Assembly (NCBI RefSeq): GCF_001690985.1
Contig: NZ_MAJS01000006.1
Location: 268,145-332,144, forward strand
DNA length: 64,000 nucleotides
DNA from: Aliivibrio sp. 1S175
Lineage (GTDB): Bacteria; Pseudomonadota; Gammaproteobacteria; Enterobacterales; Vibrionaceae
Direction: 5' to 3'
The position numbers and the translations under genes are program-made. Position 1 is the stretch's first letter. The number at the start of each line of letters is the position of its first letter. Shown piece after piece: positions 8,415 to 18,285 of this stretch. The notes below the pieces were generated by a model that saw only the letters and a program-made list of their open reading frames with translations, had not been told where the DNA came from and did no database searches.

Positions 8415-9082
8415 CGATGTGCCTTAATCATAATTGCAGATAAATTATCATTTGCTTCAGTGAGTAACACTTGCTCTTTTAAGTGGTAGCATCCCTTTAA
8501 TGCACTAGGTAAGGCCATGCAAGCTTCTATCATCGCCGTACCTAGGTATTTATGTACACCATCACTAGAAAGTAGAAATGTATCTTGGTGCTGTAAGGGG
8601 ACGATACAATGTTCAATGGCTAAATCATTTCCCATCCCGATAGCTTGCGTTAATGCTTCTCTACCATTTTGTTCGAGAGTATGATCTTTTGATATTTGAT
8701 AAAGCTTATTATGCCTAAATAGATAGCAACGTGAATCTCCAGCCCAGATGCAAGCAATATGTCCATTATGAGCAATAAGCATACACACAGTACTACCAAT
8801 AACCGCACTGTGTGAAAGCGTTTTTTCTTGGCTTAAATGATGATTTACTTTGCATAACATTCGTTTTGCTTTTTCAATCTTTTGTTCTATTGTGCCGTAT
8901 AGACGTTCAGATTGAAAAGCATCGGTGATCATATTACTGGCGATTTCACCATATTCATATCCTCCCATGCCATCAGCAACGATCCAAAGCCCTTGTTCAG
9001 TAAAAGACAAAATAGCATCTTCATTTTTGTCTCTTACTTTACCTTCTTCGGAAAAATGGGCAGTTTGAAATTGCTGACTCAT
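8411..9082 (-). CDS. pppA: T6SS PP2C-type phosphatase (PppA-like)
   Basis: A 223-residue PPM/PP2C metal-dependent Ser/Thr phosphatase. Metal-binding and catalytic motifs are present: ADGMGGYEYGE near residue 36, GDSRCYLF in the middle, SSDGVHKYL and the C-terminal ANDNLS. It should dephosphorylate targets of the neighbouring kinase and so disassemble or silence the secretion apparatus. Starts overlap on both sides (tssM stop upstream, kinase start downstream, 4 bases each), so the three proteins are translationally coupled. Cytoplasmic, with no membrane segment. Confidence 0.9.
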   Translation of the reverse strand: MSQQFQTAHFSEEGKVRDKNEDAILSFTEQGLWIVADGMGGYEYGEIASNMITDAFQSERLYGTIEQKIEKAKRMLCKVNHHLSQEKTLSHSAVIGSTVCMLIAHNGHIACIWAGDSRCYLFRHNKLYQISKDHTLEQNGREALTQAIGMGNDLAIEHCIVPLQHQDTFLLSSDGVHKYLGTAMIEACMALPSALKGCYHLKEQVLLTEANDNLSAIMIKAHR

Positions 9083-12000
9083 CCATTAATCCTTTTTGGC
9101 AGATAGAAGTTAGTTAATATCTTACGATTAAACGGATTTGGAGTACGATCGCTGTAAATTAAGTATTTTGCTTTCATGCCTTTATTTTCTAAATCAAGTT
9201 TAATGACATCATTGCCTCGGTATTTATTTACACTGAATTTATCTAATACTCTAAAAAACGCCCAAGGACCTGAGTTTTGTTGATTAACAACTTTTGTTCC
9301 ACTTAAATCTTGAAGAACAAAACTGACATATTGACGTTGATTCTGAATAGGCCAAGTAAACCTTTTTTTCTGAATAGGCCCGTGACGATACGCAAACTTA
9401 TTTTTCCCGTAATAGAATGTAGATTGGAGTGCGCTAGCGTCTAATTCAAAAGGAGCGATACGGAAAGAAACGTTGGCCTCTTTACCTTTAGAACCATAAA
9501 ACATTTTTTGTATGGTTAACCCATAGTGATATTGATTTAAAAACGATTTAGACAACCCAAGCGAGTGACCATGTAATGTTTTTTGTTGAAATTTCCCTTT
9601 TTGCTTATTAACAAAAGAGGTTAAATAAACATCAAAGAAAGAATCAAGAATCCCTCCATTTTGGAAAAATTCATCAAAATCAGCAATATTCACATCATGA
9701 TTACTGTTTTTGAATGGATAGCGTCCAGATAGGGCGACATCGTAGTGATTAACCACTTTATCGTTGTAGACCATTTGGATGTAATCACGTGAGTGACTTA
9801 GAGTGATACCCCAAGCGTTATTTGAGATTTGCTTCCACCATTGCTGTAATGGTTGAGGGAGTGTTTCTGCCATTACTCGAATGTCGTTTAATTCGTTTGG
9901 TATCCCTTGCATACGGTCGCGTGCAATCTTAAAAGCGGCTTGATCAGGATTAGGAGAGAATTTAACGATTGATAAGCGGCCACTAAGCTCATTGATAACA
10001 ACTAATGCGTCTTCAAGAGGAATTGTCGCTTGGGATTTATCTGTCAGTAGTAAGTTTAATGGTTCAAATTGGTTGCTTACCGCTTTTCGTGCACTTTGTG
10101 ATCGTTCCTCTACACTATGTAAACCTAGAGATGCTACTTTTTTAAGTTTACTATTAATAGGTAGTTTCTTCGCTGTTTTGGCAGCATTCGATGCAACTTG
10201 AGCCTGATCTATAAACGTAGTGTTTTCTCTAATTAAATTTAATAATTTCAAAACAGGCTGGCTAGAACCCGTCATATTAGCGATTTGAAGAATAGCTTCA
10301 TCTATATTCTTCACTGGTTTGATTTGCAGTTGGTCAACCGCGTCTTTCCAATAGCGAATATAATCATGAAAATAAAGGTCTTCGACTTCAGCATACAATG
10401 CTCTTATCTCATTTGTACTTAAATCACTAGATAATCCTATTACCCAATTTTCATCAATTAATTGTTTAACTTGATCAAGCCCTTTATTTAGAAAAACACG
10501 TTGGTAGCCTTCTTGTGTGTATAAACCAGGGATTAGAGTATTGGTATGATTAAAGATATTTTGATTAGGTCCAAGATGGTCACTTATTTTAATATCTCTT
10601 AAATTCATCTCTTTTGCATCTTGTTTTAGTTGCTGGTAAACCAAAGATGATGTCGCTGCCTCTCTGAGATATTTACGTGATTTCGCCACTAAATTGTCGT
10701 TTAAAGAAACGGGTTCAAAACCAATATCCATTAGGTTTGAAAAGTGAACTTGTAAGGCATTTTGTTCAGTAGCTGAACCACTGTACAAATAGGACCAGTG
10801 TAATCCCATCCACTGTTTTAAGTAATTATCATCTAAGTGCTCATGGATGTTTAGCATTAAATATGCACGTAATGAGGGGGTGAGAAACTCTCGATTGTCT
10901 TGATTGTTGGTCACTTGGTATTCAAGCTCACTCGTTACTTTAGGTAGTAACAATTCAATCAATTGTTGCTGATAAGCCTTATTTGCAGTTTCTCTTAGCT
11001 GTTCACCTTGTTGTAACCCTGCGATATTTTCAGGGAAAGCATCTTCTGTTTCTGGGTACACTTGTGTTGCTTTTAGTAATGCATCAAGGGTAGGTAATAG
11101 TTCTATTGATGGAGCTAAGGGAGAAAGGTGCACAATGTGTTGGTTATAGTCATTAGCTAATTCAAGTAGGTGTTGTTGCTTGTTATGGTTGTTTAAAAAG
11201 CTTGTTGCCCATAATGACCCTAAACCAATCACTAAGACAAATGACCCCGCATAAATTGAGAGGTTTTTAAGTTTTACTTTTTTCTCATAATTATCGTTTA
11301 GTGTTGCTAATTCGCTATTTGGAAAGATAACGTCATTTAATAGTTTACGAATAAAGAATCCACGTTGATGTTGATAAGTGGGTAGTACTCGTGAACTTAT
11401 CCCAAGATTTTGACCTATATTTGACGTCGTAGAATCCATTTTTGCGTCTGTGGGTGCGGGTACGGAGGTTAAGTATAAACCACGTAAATGAGAAGCTTGA
11501 TGATAACGCGTTTTAGTAAACGCTAATTCAGAAAATAAAGCGAGACGCTCAGCAAGGAAGCTAAGTTGTCTTGGAAATTGCAATAATTCGGCACGTTTCA
11601 TTACATCACGCTCATCATGTAACTTAGACATAACTTGTGAATCTATGCGCAGGATGAGCTTTTCGAACTCTTGTTTTATTTTTTCTGCTTGTTGTCCTTC
11701 ACCTTCATTAAATGTGACACCAAAGACCTGGTCCATTTCTTCGCGAGAGAGGGAGGAAAAGAAAGGTTCAAATCCCTCTACTTTGTCCATTTTGGTTAAT
11801 AAAAAATAAATTGGCATATCAGAATTTAGATCATGCCTTATTTCTTGTAATCGCTCTCTTACATAACGAGCTTGTACTTCAATACTGTTTTCGTCAGGTG
11901 ATTGTAGAGTGGTAATGTCAATGGTTAAAATAACCCCGTTGAGTGGACGGCGACGACGCTTATTGTGTAAAGCTTTTAAGAAGCGCCCCCAAATTGGTTT

Positions 12001-12600
12001 ATCTAATTCATTTTCATGTTGATCAAAAAATCGACCTGCAGCATCAAGTAATACTGCATGGTTGGCAAAATACCACTCACAATGTTGGCTATTTTGAATG
12101 TCTCTTGTGTAATGTCCATCTGTTTGGTTTAGAGGGAAGTCTAATCCTGAGCATTCTAACAGGGTCGTTTTACCACTATTTTTAGGGCCGATAACCATGT
12201 ACCAAGGCAGTTGATATTTTACGTTATTACTGAGTTTGCCATAGAGCCCAGCCCGTTTTATTGTGGCAATCGCAGCGTCTAATTTTTCTTTTAATTTTGA
12301 TGTATGTTCTTGTATGTAAGCTAATTCTGACTGAGCCGCTTCATATGCTTCTTTATTTTCTTCTTTCTGTGCTTCACGTTTGGCCAGCCACCAAAGAGTG
12401 AGATTTAAGGCTCCCCATAATACTAAGCAGATAAAAACGGTAAGAACCTTACCTGTAGTGGTTTCAATTAATGGAGTATTAGCGATAGCAATATGTTTAC
12501 CAAATAAACAAAGCAATAAAGCAATGAATAAAGTAAAAATTAGACTCCAACACCATGTTTTCTTTAAGGTGTTTAACAATGAGTTAAAAAATGATTTCAT
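9079..12600 (-). CDS. tssM: T6SS inner-membrane protein TssM (IcmF)
   Basis: An 1173-residue IcmF-family protein that spans the envelope and forms the trans-membrane complex with TssL and TssJ. Two membrane segments (about 17-35 and 51-73) precede a cytoplasmic NTPase-like domain with Walker A GPKNSGKT (138-145). A third segment lies near 445-465, and a large periplasmic region whose C-terminal beta-rich domain binds TssJ in the family. An intact Walker A occurs in only part of the family and fits a regulated, ATP-responsive TssM. It starts 11 bases after tssL. Confidence 0.95.
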   Translation of the reverse strand: MKSFFNSLLNTLKKTWCWSLIFTLFIALLLCLFGKHIAIANTPLIETTTGKVLTVFICLVLWGALNLTLWWLAKREAQKEENKEAYEAAQSELAYIQEHTSKLKEKLDAAIATIKRAGLYGKLSNNVKYQLPWYMVIGPKNSGKTTLLECSGLDFPLNQTDGHYTRDIQNSQHCEWYFANHAVLLDAAGRFFDQHENELDKPIWGRFLKALHNKRRRRPLNGVILTIDITTLQSPDENSIEVQARYVRERLQEIRHDLNSDMPIYFLLTKMDKVEGFEPFFSSLSREEMDQVFGVTFNEGEGQQAEKIKQEFEKLILRIDSQVMSKLHDERDVMKRAELLQFPRQLSFLAERLALFSELAFTKTRYHQASHLRGLYLTSVPAPTDAKMDSTTSNIGQNLGISSRVLPTYQHQRGFFIRKLLNDVIFPNSELATLNDNYEKKVKLKNLSIYAGSFVLVIGLGSLWATSFLNNHNKQQHLLELANDYNQHIVHLSPLAPSIELLPTLDALLKATQVYPETEDAFPENIAGLQQGEQLRETANKAYQQQLIELLLPKVTSELEYQVTNNQDNREFLTPSLRAYLMLNIHEHLDDNYLKQWMGLHWSYLYSGSATEQNALQVHFSNLMDIGFEPVSLNDNLVAKSRKYLREAATSSLVYQQLKQDAKEMNLRDIKISDHLGPNQNIFNHTNTLIPGLYTQEGYQRVFLNKGLDQVKQLIDENWVIGLSSDLSTNEIRALYAEVEDLYFHDYIRYWKDAVDQLQIKPVKNIDEAILQIANMTGSSQPVLKLLNLIRENTTFIDQAQVASNAAKTAKKLPINSKLKKVASLGLHSVEERSQSARKAVSNQFEPLNLLLTDKSQATIPLEDALVVINELSGRLSIVKFSPNPDQAAFKIARDRMQGIPNELNDIRVMAETLPQPLQQWWKQISNNAWGITLSHSRDYIQMVYNDKVVNHYDVALSGRYPFKNSNHDVNIADFDEFFQNGGILDSFFDVYLTSFVNKQKGKFQQKTLHGHSLGLSKSFLNQYHYGLTIQKMFYGSKGKEANVSFRIAPFELDASALQSTFYYGKNKFAYRHGPIQKKRFTWPIQNQRQYVSFVLQDLSGTKVVNQQNSGPWAFFRVLDKFSVNKYRGNDVIKLDLENKGMKAKYLIYSDRTPNPFNRKILTNFYLPKRING

Positions 12601-12611
12601 CTATGAAAATC

Positions 12612-13445
12612 CTATAATTTAATCTGTTGGAAGGCATGTATTACAAGTTCTGATTGTTGATTTAATACGTAATAAAACCCACCATAAATGGCACATAACG
12701 AAACCGTTACGACACAAATAATTCCAATCCATGAGGTTTGTCTTGTGAGTTTATGGCATTGAACCTGTTTGGGTTCCCAGTTGGGAGATAAACTTGATTT
12801 TTCATCACCTCGTAAGGATCGTATTTGTCGATATAATGAATCACGAATAGCATCAAGTTCGACTAATCCTCTTGATAAAACACGGTACTTCCCCTCAAAC
12901 CCTAAACTTAAACAAAGGAACATTAGTTCTAACAAGTCTAAATATTTTGCTGGGTTACGGCTGAGTTTTTCTAATAAAAGAAAGAATTTTTCTCCGCCAT
13001 AAGTTTCATTATGAAAGCTACTTAGCATACTTTGTGAGGCCCAGTGACTTTCTGAACCCCAAGGTGTAGTGACGATAATTTCATCCATAAATGAACATAA
13101 TAGATAACGAGATAATGCGACGTAGTTATTTTCTACTCCCGAGTTTAACGCTTGGAATTCAAATGATTTTAGTTCTTCGACCAATTTTGGTTTTAAAAGC
13201 TCAATATCTTGATAGCTCTCTTTTTTTAAATCGCAAGTAATACAAAGTAAGGAAGATGCGGCACTGATTAGTGGGTTATTTCCTGCAAAGTTATATTCTT
13301 CTGGCTTGATTCTTGCGGCATAAACCATACGTTCCTGTAACTGATCAAACTTAGGCGCACTCGAATTTTGAGTTAATACCGGATTGATCTGATGGGGTTC
13401 TTGTGTGATTAGGACTGTACGATCATCCATGTTTCTGCTGTTCAT
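12612..13445 (-). CDS. tssL: T6SS inner-membrane protein TssL (DotU)
   Basis: A 277-residue DotU/IcmH-family protein with a helical cytoplasmic domain (about 45-215) and a single C-terminal membrane anchor (about 237-260, IGIICVVTVSLCAIYGGFYYV). It lacks the OmpA-like peptidoglycan-binding extension present in some TssL proteins, so envelope anchoring must come from another component. It partners TssM and contacts the TssK baseplate component. It follows tssK with one base between and precedes tssM by 11 bases. Confidence 0.93.
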   Translation of the reverse strand: MNSRNMDDRTVLITQEPHQINPVLTQNSSAPKFDQLQERMVYAARIKPEEYNFAGNNPLISAASSLLCITCDLKKESYQDIELLKPKLVEELKSFEFQALNSGVENNYVALSRYLLCSFMDEIIVTTPWGSESHWASQSMLSSFHNETYGGEKFFLLLEKLSRNPAKYLDLLELMFLCLSLGFEGKYRVLSRGLVELDAIRDSLYRQIRSLRGDEKSSLSPNWEPKQVQCHKLTRQTSWIGIICVVTVSLCAIYGGFYYVLNQQSELVIHAFQQIKL

Positions 13446-13446
13446 C

Positions 13447-14769
13447 TTAACTGTTCCTTATTGCCCAGAAAAAGAGAGAGAGTTCAGGGAAATCACCAGC
13501 AATATGAAAGGCGAATCCACCAGATTGGCTTAATTGAGAGCGGTCATTTGCATTAAGATCTAAGGTGAAATAACAATAATCACCATGGAATGGAACTTGT
13601 CGTGGTGCTACAGAAAGAGAGCGGCAGGTTATTCCTGGTAACTGCAAATTTACTAAATTTCGGATTTTTTCAACAGGTCCGACTTTTAGTTGTGGCGGCA
13701 GTTGTTTGCGCAATGTTTCTGTATCAGTGTGTGAGCGAGCAGCAAGGATAAAGGTAGCTTCTTGTAATAAAGAATCATCTGATATTGGAGCAATGAGTAC
13801 ACCGTGATTACGTTTTTGAAGTGGTATTTCAAACGCATTTTGCTTCAGTGATTGGTTAAGTTGCTTACGAAGTTGGAATAATATCTTCTCGAAAGCATCT
13901 CCTTGCTCCTTGTGATTATAGGCAAGTTCTAGATTTGCTCTGCGACGGTTAGCATCATAGGCAGAAAGCTCACCTTGTAATGAGGCTAAGAGCAAAAAGA
14001 GCTCTTCAGGGTGATAATGAGCGCTTTTGTTTAAGTAATTGAGCTGAGGTTCGTATTTATTCAATAATTGTAATAATAAAAAATCACCAATTTCGGACGT
14101 AGCATGCCCTGATTGAGTAATACGCTCGGCCAGTATATCGGCCTTGTGAGTGATTAAAGTGAGTACTTCTCGCAGTGCTCTTTGTACTAATGAAGAATGC
14201 TGGCCATTTATGAAACTGGCCTCAAAATTAGGGTTGAGTTGAATCGCACCTTCCGGAGTCACTTGTTTTATTTCACACAGTTTTAATTTAACCCAGTGAT
14301 TATCAATTTTTTCTTCAGTGATAATATGAAAATCTAATTCCCCACAACTTATTGTTTGCAAGTTTTGAACTTGTGCATTGTTATCTGCAATCGTTAAATC
14401 ATAGGATATATAACGAGTGTTGATTTCTGTTTCTTTTTCATTACGCGTTTCAGGGCTATTTATTGTAGAAAGTGAAATAGCTAAATATAAATTTAAGTTT
14501 GTTGCTGGCGCGTCTGATTCCCAAATGATTGGATTCGTTTGATGCTGGATGTCAAATAAAGATCCATCAGGAAGAATACCAGAGGCTTGGTTGATAACAA
14601 TCTTCCCAACAGATAGGTGGTGGCTATCAAAGCTTAATGAATGAAAGCCCCAATTGAACCTATGTTGTTGTTGAGTTCTCACTTGCAACTGGTTTTGGTA
14701 ATAACGGTCATTTTGTTGGAAGTGTTGAGGGCGCAATAACATGCCTTCTTTCCATATTACTTTTTGCAT
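13447..14769 (-). CDS. tssK: T6SS baseplate protein TssK
   Basis: A 440-residue TssK (VasE/ImpJ family). The N-terminus WKEGMLLRPQHFQQ is the family signature. TssK trimers connect the TssEFG wedge to TssL/TssM and resemble phage receptor-binding proteins. It is cytoplasmic with no membrane segment. It lies between tssJ and tssL, the usual order in Vibrio clusters. The length is normal for the family. Confidence 0.95.
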   Translation of the reverse strand: MQKVIWKEGMLLRPQHFQQNDRYYQNQLQVRTQQQHRFNWGFHSLSFDSHHLSVGKIVINQASGILPDGSLFDIQHQTNPIIWESDAPATNLNLYLAISLSTINSPETRNEKETEINTRYISYDLTIADNNAQVQNLQTISCGELDFHIITEEKIDNHWVKLKLCEIKQVTPEGAIQLNPNFEASFINGQHSSLVQRALREVLTLITHKADILAERITQSGHATSEIGDFLLLQLLNKYEPQLNYLNKSAHYHPEELFLLLASLQGELSAYDANRRRANLELAYNHKEQGDAFEKILFQLRKQLNQSLKQNAFEIPLQKRNHGVLIAPISDDSLLQEATFILAARSHTDTETLRKQLPPQLKVGPVEKIRNLVNLQLPGITCRSLSVAPRQVPFHGDYCYFTLDLNANDRSQLSQSGGFAFHIAGDFPELSLFFWAIRNS

Positions 14770-14781
14770 TTATTGGCCTCT

Positions 14782-15270
14782 TTATATCCGTGAGTTATTT
14801 TTTGTTGGCGATATTTTTTTCTTAACTCGTTCTAATTTTACGATCGAAGTATCGGTTGCGATTAATTCGATTTTTTGTGCTTCTTCTTGTTCAACGGTGT
14901 AGATGTAATACCATTCTGCAGAATCAATGTTTTGATAAGCCCCAATGACAGCAAGATATTGTCCTTTGGTATCCAATTTTAACTTGATGGTTTTTTTATC
15001 TCCGGGTCTTAAAATAAGTTCTTCTTCGGCAATAAAATCAGAGCCAAGAGTTGATTTTGCATTGTTGTATAAGTCAAAAAACTCGGCATTTTCAAAGCTA
15101 GTAATTGATGAAATTTCAATGATCTTAACAACTAGTGGCGAGGGCCTTTGAACATGGTCTGGGTTTAAATTAGCAGAAGCATTGAGAGTCAGAGCCACAT
15201 AAGTGGGATCAGGAGTACTGCTACAAGCACTGATAAAGAGCAGCGTTATGAGAGAAAACAGTTTTTTCAT
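14782..15270 (-). CDS. tssJ: T6SS outer-membrane lipoprotein TssJ
   Basis: A 162-residue lipoprotein. The signal peptide MKKLFSLITLLFISAC ends in a lipobox with Cys16, and the mature part is a small beta-sandwich of the TssJ/VasD family. It anchors TssM at the outer membrane. The start at 15270 is chosen because a lipoprotein signal begins there and AAGGAAAT lies just upstream; a 27-residue longer frame lacks sense as a signal. It follows fha by 37 bases. Confidence 0.92.
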   Translation of the reverse strand: MKKLFSLITLLFISACSSTPDPTYVALTLNASANLNPDHVQRPSPLVVKIIEISSITSFENAEFFDLYNNAKSTLGSDFIAEEELILRPGDKKTIKLKLDTKGQYLAVIGAYQNIDSAEWYYIYTVEQEEAQKIELIATDTSIVKLERVKKKISPTKNNSRI

Positions 15271-15307
15271 GATGGTTATTTCCTTTTTATCACTCATGGT
15301 CCGATCG

Positions 15308-16582
15308 TTACACACGTAACGCTGCGGATAATATTTGTAACTGGGATTCATATTGCTTTGCGAAATCTTGCTCTAGTAATGCGTTTCGCCAATCTTTATC
15401 TTTGCTTATTTTTTCATGTAACTTTGCATAGGCTTTCCAATATTGAGCATCAGCTTTACCAAATTTGCTGTGTATACCGTCTTGAACAAAGCGGTAGACT
15501 AAGGTCTGTGGTGATAGCTTTTCAATTAAGGAATCTAACGTATGCTGACAGGCATCATGAATGGCGATCTGGTTAGCTTGAATGTCTTTACAACTCTGAT
15601 TGATGGCCTCAATACCTTGTAAATAGCCGGGTTTATGATGAATGATGACATTCAATGCATCATTAACATCATGGCTAAATTTGATCGGATTATTTCCTTG
15701 GGCTTGAATTGTGGTCGCGTTTGCTGTCAGTTTATTTTTAATCTCAGTTCGAGTTCGTAGTAACTGTTGAATTCCATTAACGGAACTTCGTAATGCAGAG
15801 CCAATATCAAATAGAGTTTGCTCTGGGTTCTCTAAATTAGTTAATTCAATTCCTAGCCCTTTTGAAAGTGCCGCTAAATAAGCTTCGTTACTCGTATTTA
15901 ATTTTGTTTTTGGTTGTTCACTAGCCTGCTTTTGTGTGCTTTTTTCTGTAACGAATGATTCTATTGGTTGTGGTTCAAGATCAATATCTTCATTAACAAT
16001 ATCGTCATTGAATACTGGAGAGATAAATTGTTCTTTGAGTAAAGCATCATCAATAATAGCTTGAGAGGGAATATTATCTTCGACTTGTTTTAGAAGTATC
16101 TCCTCATCGCTATTTAACAGTTCTTCAATTGGAGTATTACTTAAAAAGCTATCATCAGGGATCATGTCGAAAACGGAAGGATCTTGATCGGTACCGTGGT
16201 TCGATAGTGGGTCTAAAGAGCGATTATTGGTTGATTCTGGAGAGACATAATTTGTAGGATCTTGAAGAATACGAGCTCTTATTTTAATAAATCCAAGTTC
16301 GTACACATCACCATGAGAAATAGGATGTAATTCACCAGTGTTTAAAGAGGCTTCTTGGCCATTAAAATAGGTACCATTGGTGCTGTTATCCATGATGAAA
16401 TATTGCTCTTTATCATAGCTAATAGATGCATGAATATTAGATAGCTGACGTTTTGAATCCGCAATGTACCAATCTGCATTCGGACTACGGCCAATAGTTC
16501 CACCTGCCTTTTTAAAGGTAAATGTAGGCAGAGTATCTATAGGAAGATCGTGTGATTGAATAATATCAAAGGCAAGTTCCAT
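15308..16582 (-). CDS. tagH: T6SS FHA-domain protein (TagH/VasC-like)
   Basis: A 424-residue protein with an N-terminal forkhead-associated domain (about 20-100; motifs GGTIGRSPNADW, LSNIHASI and STNGTYFNG) that recognises phosphothreonine. An acidic linker (about 110-225) and a C-terminal helical T6SS-FHA domain (about 235-424) follow. It is the expected effector of the kinase/phosphatase pair encoded at the end of the cluster. Its ribosome site GAGGAGG lies inside the end of the upstream small lipoprotein gene, so the two are coupled. Confidence 0.92.
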   Translation of the reverse strand: MELAFDIIQSHDLPIDTLPTFTFKKAGGTIGRSPNADWYIADSKRQLSNIHASISYDKEQYFIMDNSTNGTYFNGQEASLNTGELHPISHGDVYELGFIKIRARILQDPTNYVSPESTNNRSLDPLSNHGTDQDPSVFDMIPDDSFLSNTPIEELLNSDEEILLKQVEDNIPSQAIIDDALLKEQFISPVFNDDIVNEDIDLEPQPIESFVTEKSTQKQASEQPKTKLNTSNEAYLAALSKGLGIELTNLENPEQTLFDIGSALRSSVNGIQQLLRTRTEIKNKLTANATTIQAQGNNPIKFSHDVNDALNVIIHHKPGYLQGIEAINQSCKDIQANQIAIHDACQHTLDSLIEKLSPQTLVYRFVQDGIHSKFGKADAQYWKAYAKLHEKISKDKDWRNALLEQDFAKQYESQLQILSAALRV

Positions 16583-16583
16583 G

Positions 16584-16712
16584 TTATTCCTCCTCTGAAA
16601 TTAAAGTGGTTTGTTCTTGTGGCTCAGGTTCGCCAACAGGACGGTAATCATCGTAATTACTGCATGCAGAAAGCAGTAAGGTCATAATGAGCAGTGAGAA
16701 GCGTAACAACAT
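16584..16712 (-). CDS. Small T6SS-associated lipoprotein, 42 residues
   Basis: A short frame filling the space between vasH and the FHA gene. It encodes MLLRFSLLIMTLLLSAC with a good lipobox (LLSAC, Cys17), then a 25-residue acidic, Pro/Glu/Gln-rich tail (NYDDYRPVGEPEPQEQ) ending in EEE. It starts 2 bases after the vasH stop, with AAGGA/GGAG just upstream, and its last codons carry the ribosome site of the FHA gene. Lipobox, tight coupling and strong signal sequence argue for a real gene. The Asp at +4, not +2, gives no inner-membrane retention signal, so outer-membrane sorting is expected. Function unknown. Confidence 0.75.
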   Translation of the reverse strand: MLLRFSLLIMTLLLSACSNYDDYRPVGEPEPQEQTTLISEEE

Positions 16713-16714
16713 GC

Positions 16715-18283
16715 TTAATATCTCCATTCCTTGGCGGATAAGTTAAATTTTCTTAGTCGATAATCGAGTGAGCCTTTTGAAAGCTCTAATCGATTTGCGA
16801 TAGTCTGTAGGTGTCCTTGGTGCCTTTCTAAATAAGCCACTAATACCGTTTTTTCAAATTGCTCTATTTGAGAAGAAAGACTGCCTATTTGTGGGTTATT
16901 GTCTTTTGTTTTTGGGGTCATCATCATGAGTTCATTTAAGACTTGAATGATAATGACCTTATCTAATTTTCGAGTGTTGGGTGCTTCCATACAACAACGT
17001 TCAATAATGTTTTTTAGTTCTCTAACATTGCCAGGAAAAGAGTACTCAACAAGATAATCAATAAAATCTTTAGTTAACTCAGGGGTTGATTGATGTTGTT
17101 CCTGGGCGTAATTATCAGCAAAAAAATGGCTCAGTAATGCCACATCACCTTCTCTTTCTCTCAATGCTGGGAGTGGAATTGTAAATTGAGCTAAACGGAA
17201 ATAGAGGTCTTGACGAAATTCACCTTGTTCTATTTTCTTTATTAGTGCTTGGTGAGTGGCTGAAATGATTTTCACATCAACATCGTAAAGAGTTGTGGAC
17301 CCAAGAGGGCGGACCTTTTTTTCTTCTAATACCCTAAGGAGTTTTGCTTGTAATGAACTTGGCATATCACCAATTTCATCTAGAAATAAAATGCCTTTAT
17401 CTGCTGAACGTATTAAGCCAATATAATCTCTATCTGCACCAGTAAATGCCCCTTTTTGGTACCCAAATAATTCACTTTCTAATAAATGTTCAGGTATTGA
17501 GGCGCAGTTTTGAATTACATAGGGTTCATTTCTGCGATTACCGAATTGGTGAATTGCTTTAGCTATTAGTTCTTTACCACTACCCGTTTCACCCGTAACT
17601 AAAACATTGCGGTTTATATGTAATGCTTTAGAAATAGTTAAGCGAACTGTTTTTATCGCTTGGCTATTACCAATGATATTTAAATCCGAAGGTATGTGGT
17701 TGCCGTCATTATTGGGAGTTAGTATTTTCTCTAAAGAAATATGCTGTTTTTTTAATGTTGATGTTAGGCGATCTACAGCCAGTGAATTTAGTGTATGTAT
17801 TGTTTGTCGGTCACTTTTTTTATATGACGTAAAGTTTGGATAATAGAACATTAATACACCAGAGACTCGTTGTTGGGTATTTTTTAGTGGCACGAATTCT
17901 ACTTCACCATCTGTTAATAAATAATGGTCAGATTGTTCAAAGAGTAAATCCTTAATATCTTCACTGCATTGGCTAAAGTGAAGGTTAAAATTACGACCTT
18001 CTGTCATGCAAAGCGTTAAGGTGTTGAACTCACGGTAATCAGTATTAAGGTTTTTATTTTTGGTTTGATTATGATCTAAATAAGTGAGATTAATCATGTG
18101 TTTTTGATTACGTTGAGTTTGTCCTTCTGCCATTTTAAATAGCTGAGTTCCCGACACTTGAGATAAGAAACAAATTACTTTTTGAGCGCCGCTGTGCTTG
18201 AGGACCCCTGATAACCAACACTGGGTAAATTCACCTAGGTCGTTGTGCTGGTTATTGGTTGTGTTATTTACATGTTTTTGCAT
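16715..18283 (-). CDS. vasH: Sigma-54 activator of T6SS (VasH-like)
   Basis: A 522-residue bacterial enhancer-binding protein. A GAF-like N-terminal region (about 20-175) is followed by a AAA+ domain with Walker A GETGSGKE (231-238) and the sigma-54 contact loop GAFTGA (278-283). A Fis-type helix-turn-helix lies at the C-terminus (QTIANRLELSKGSLDYRL). In V. cholerae VasH activates hcp/vgrG operons with RpoN, so its targets here may be outside this window; no -24/-12 promoter was seen upstream of tssA. It starts 2 bases after clpV ends. Confidence 0.93.
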   Translation of the reverse strand: MQKHVNNTTNNQHNDLGEFTQCWLSGVLKHSGAQKVICFLSQVSGTQLFKMAEGQTQRNQKHMINLTYLDHNQTKNKNLNTDYREFNTLTLCMTEGRNFNLHFSQCSEDIKDLLFEQSDHYLLTDGEVEFVPLKNTQQRVSGVLMFYYPNFTSYKKSDRQTIHTLNSLAVDRLTSTLKKQHISLEKILTPNNDGNHIPSDLNIIGNSQAIKTVRLTISKALHINRNVLVTGETGSGKELIAKAIHQFGNRRNEPYVIQNCASIPEHLLESELFGYQKGAFTGADRDYIGLIRSADKGILFLDEIGDMPSSLQAKLLRVLEEKKVRPLGSTTLYDVDVKIISATHQALIKKIEQGEFRQDLYFRLAQFTIPLPALREREGDVALLSHFFADNYAQEQHQSTPELTKDFIDYLVEYSFPGNVRELKNIIERCCMEAPNTRKLDKVIIIQVLNELMMMTPKTKDNNPQIGSLSSQIEQFEKTVLVAYLERHQGHLQTIANRLELSKGSLDYRLRKFNLSAKEWRY

Positions 18284-18285
18284 AG

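Noticed and set aside
15271-15351. N-terminal extension of TssJ
   Set aside because: It would bury the lipoprotein signal 27 residues inside the protein and overlaps the FHA gene.
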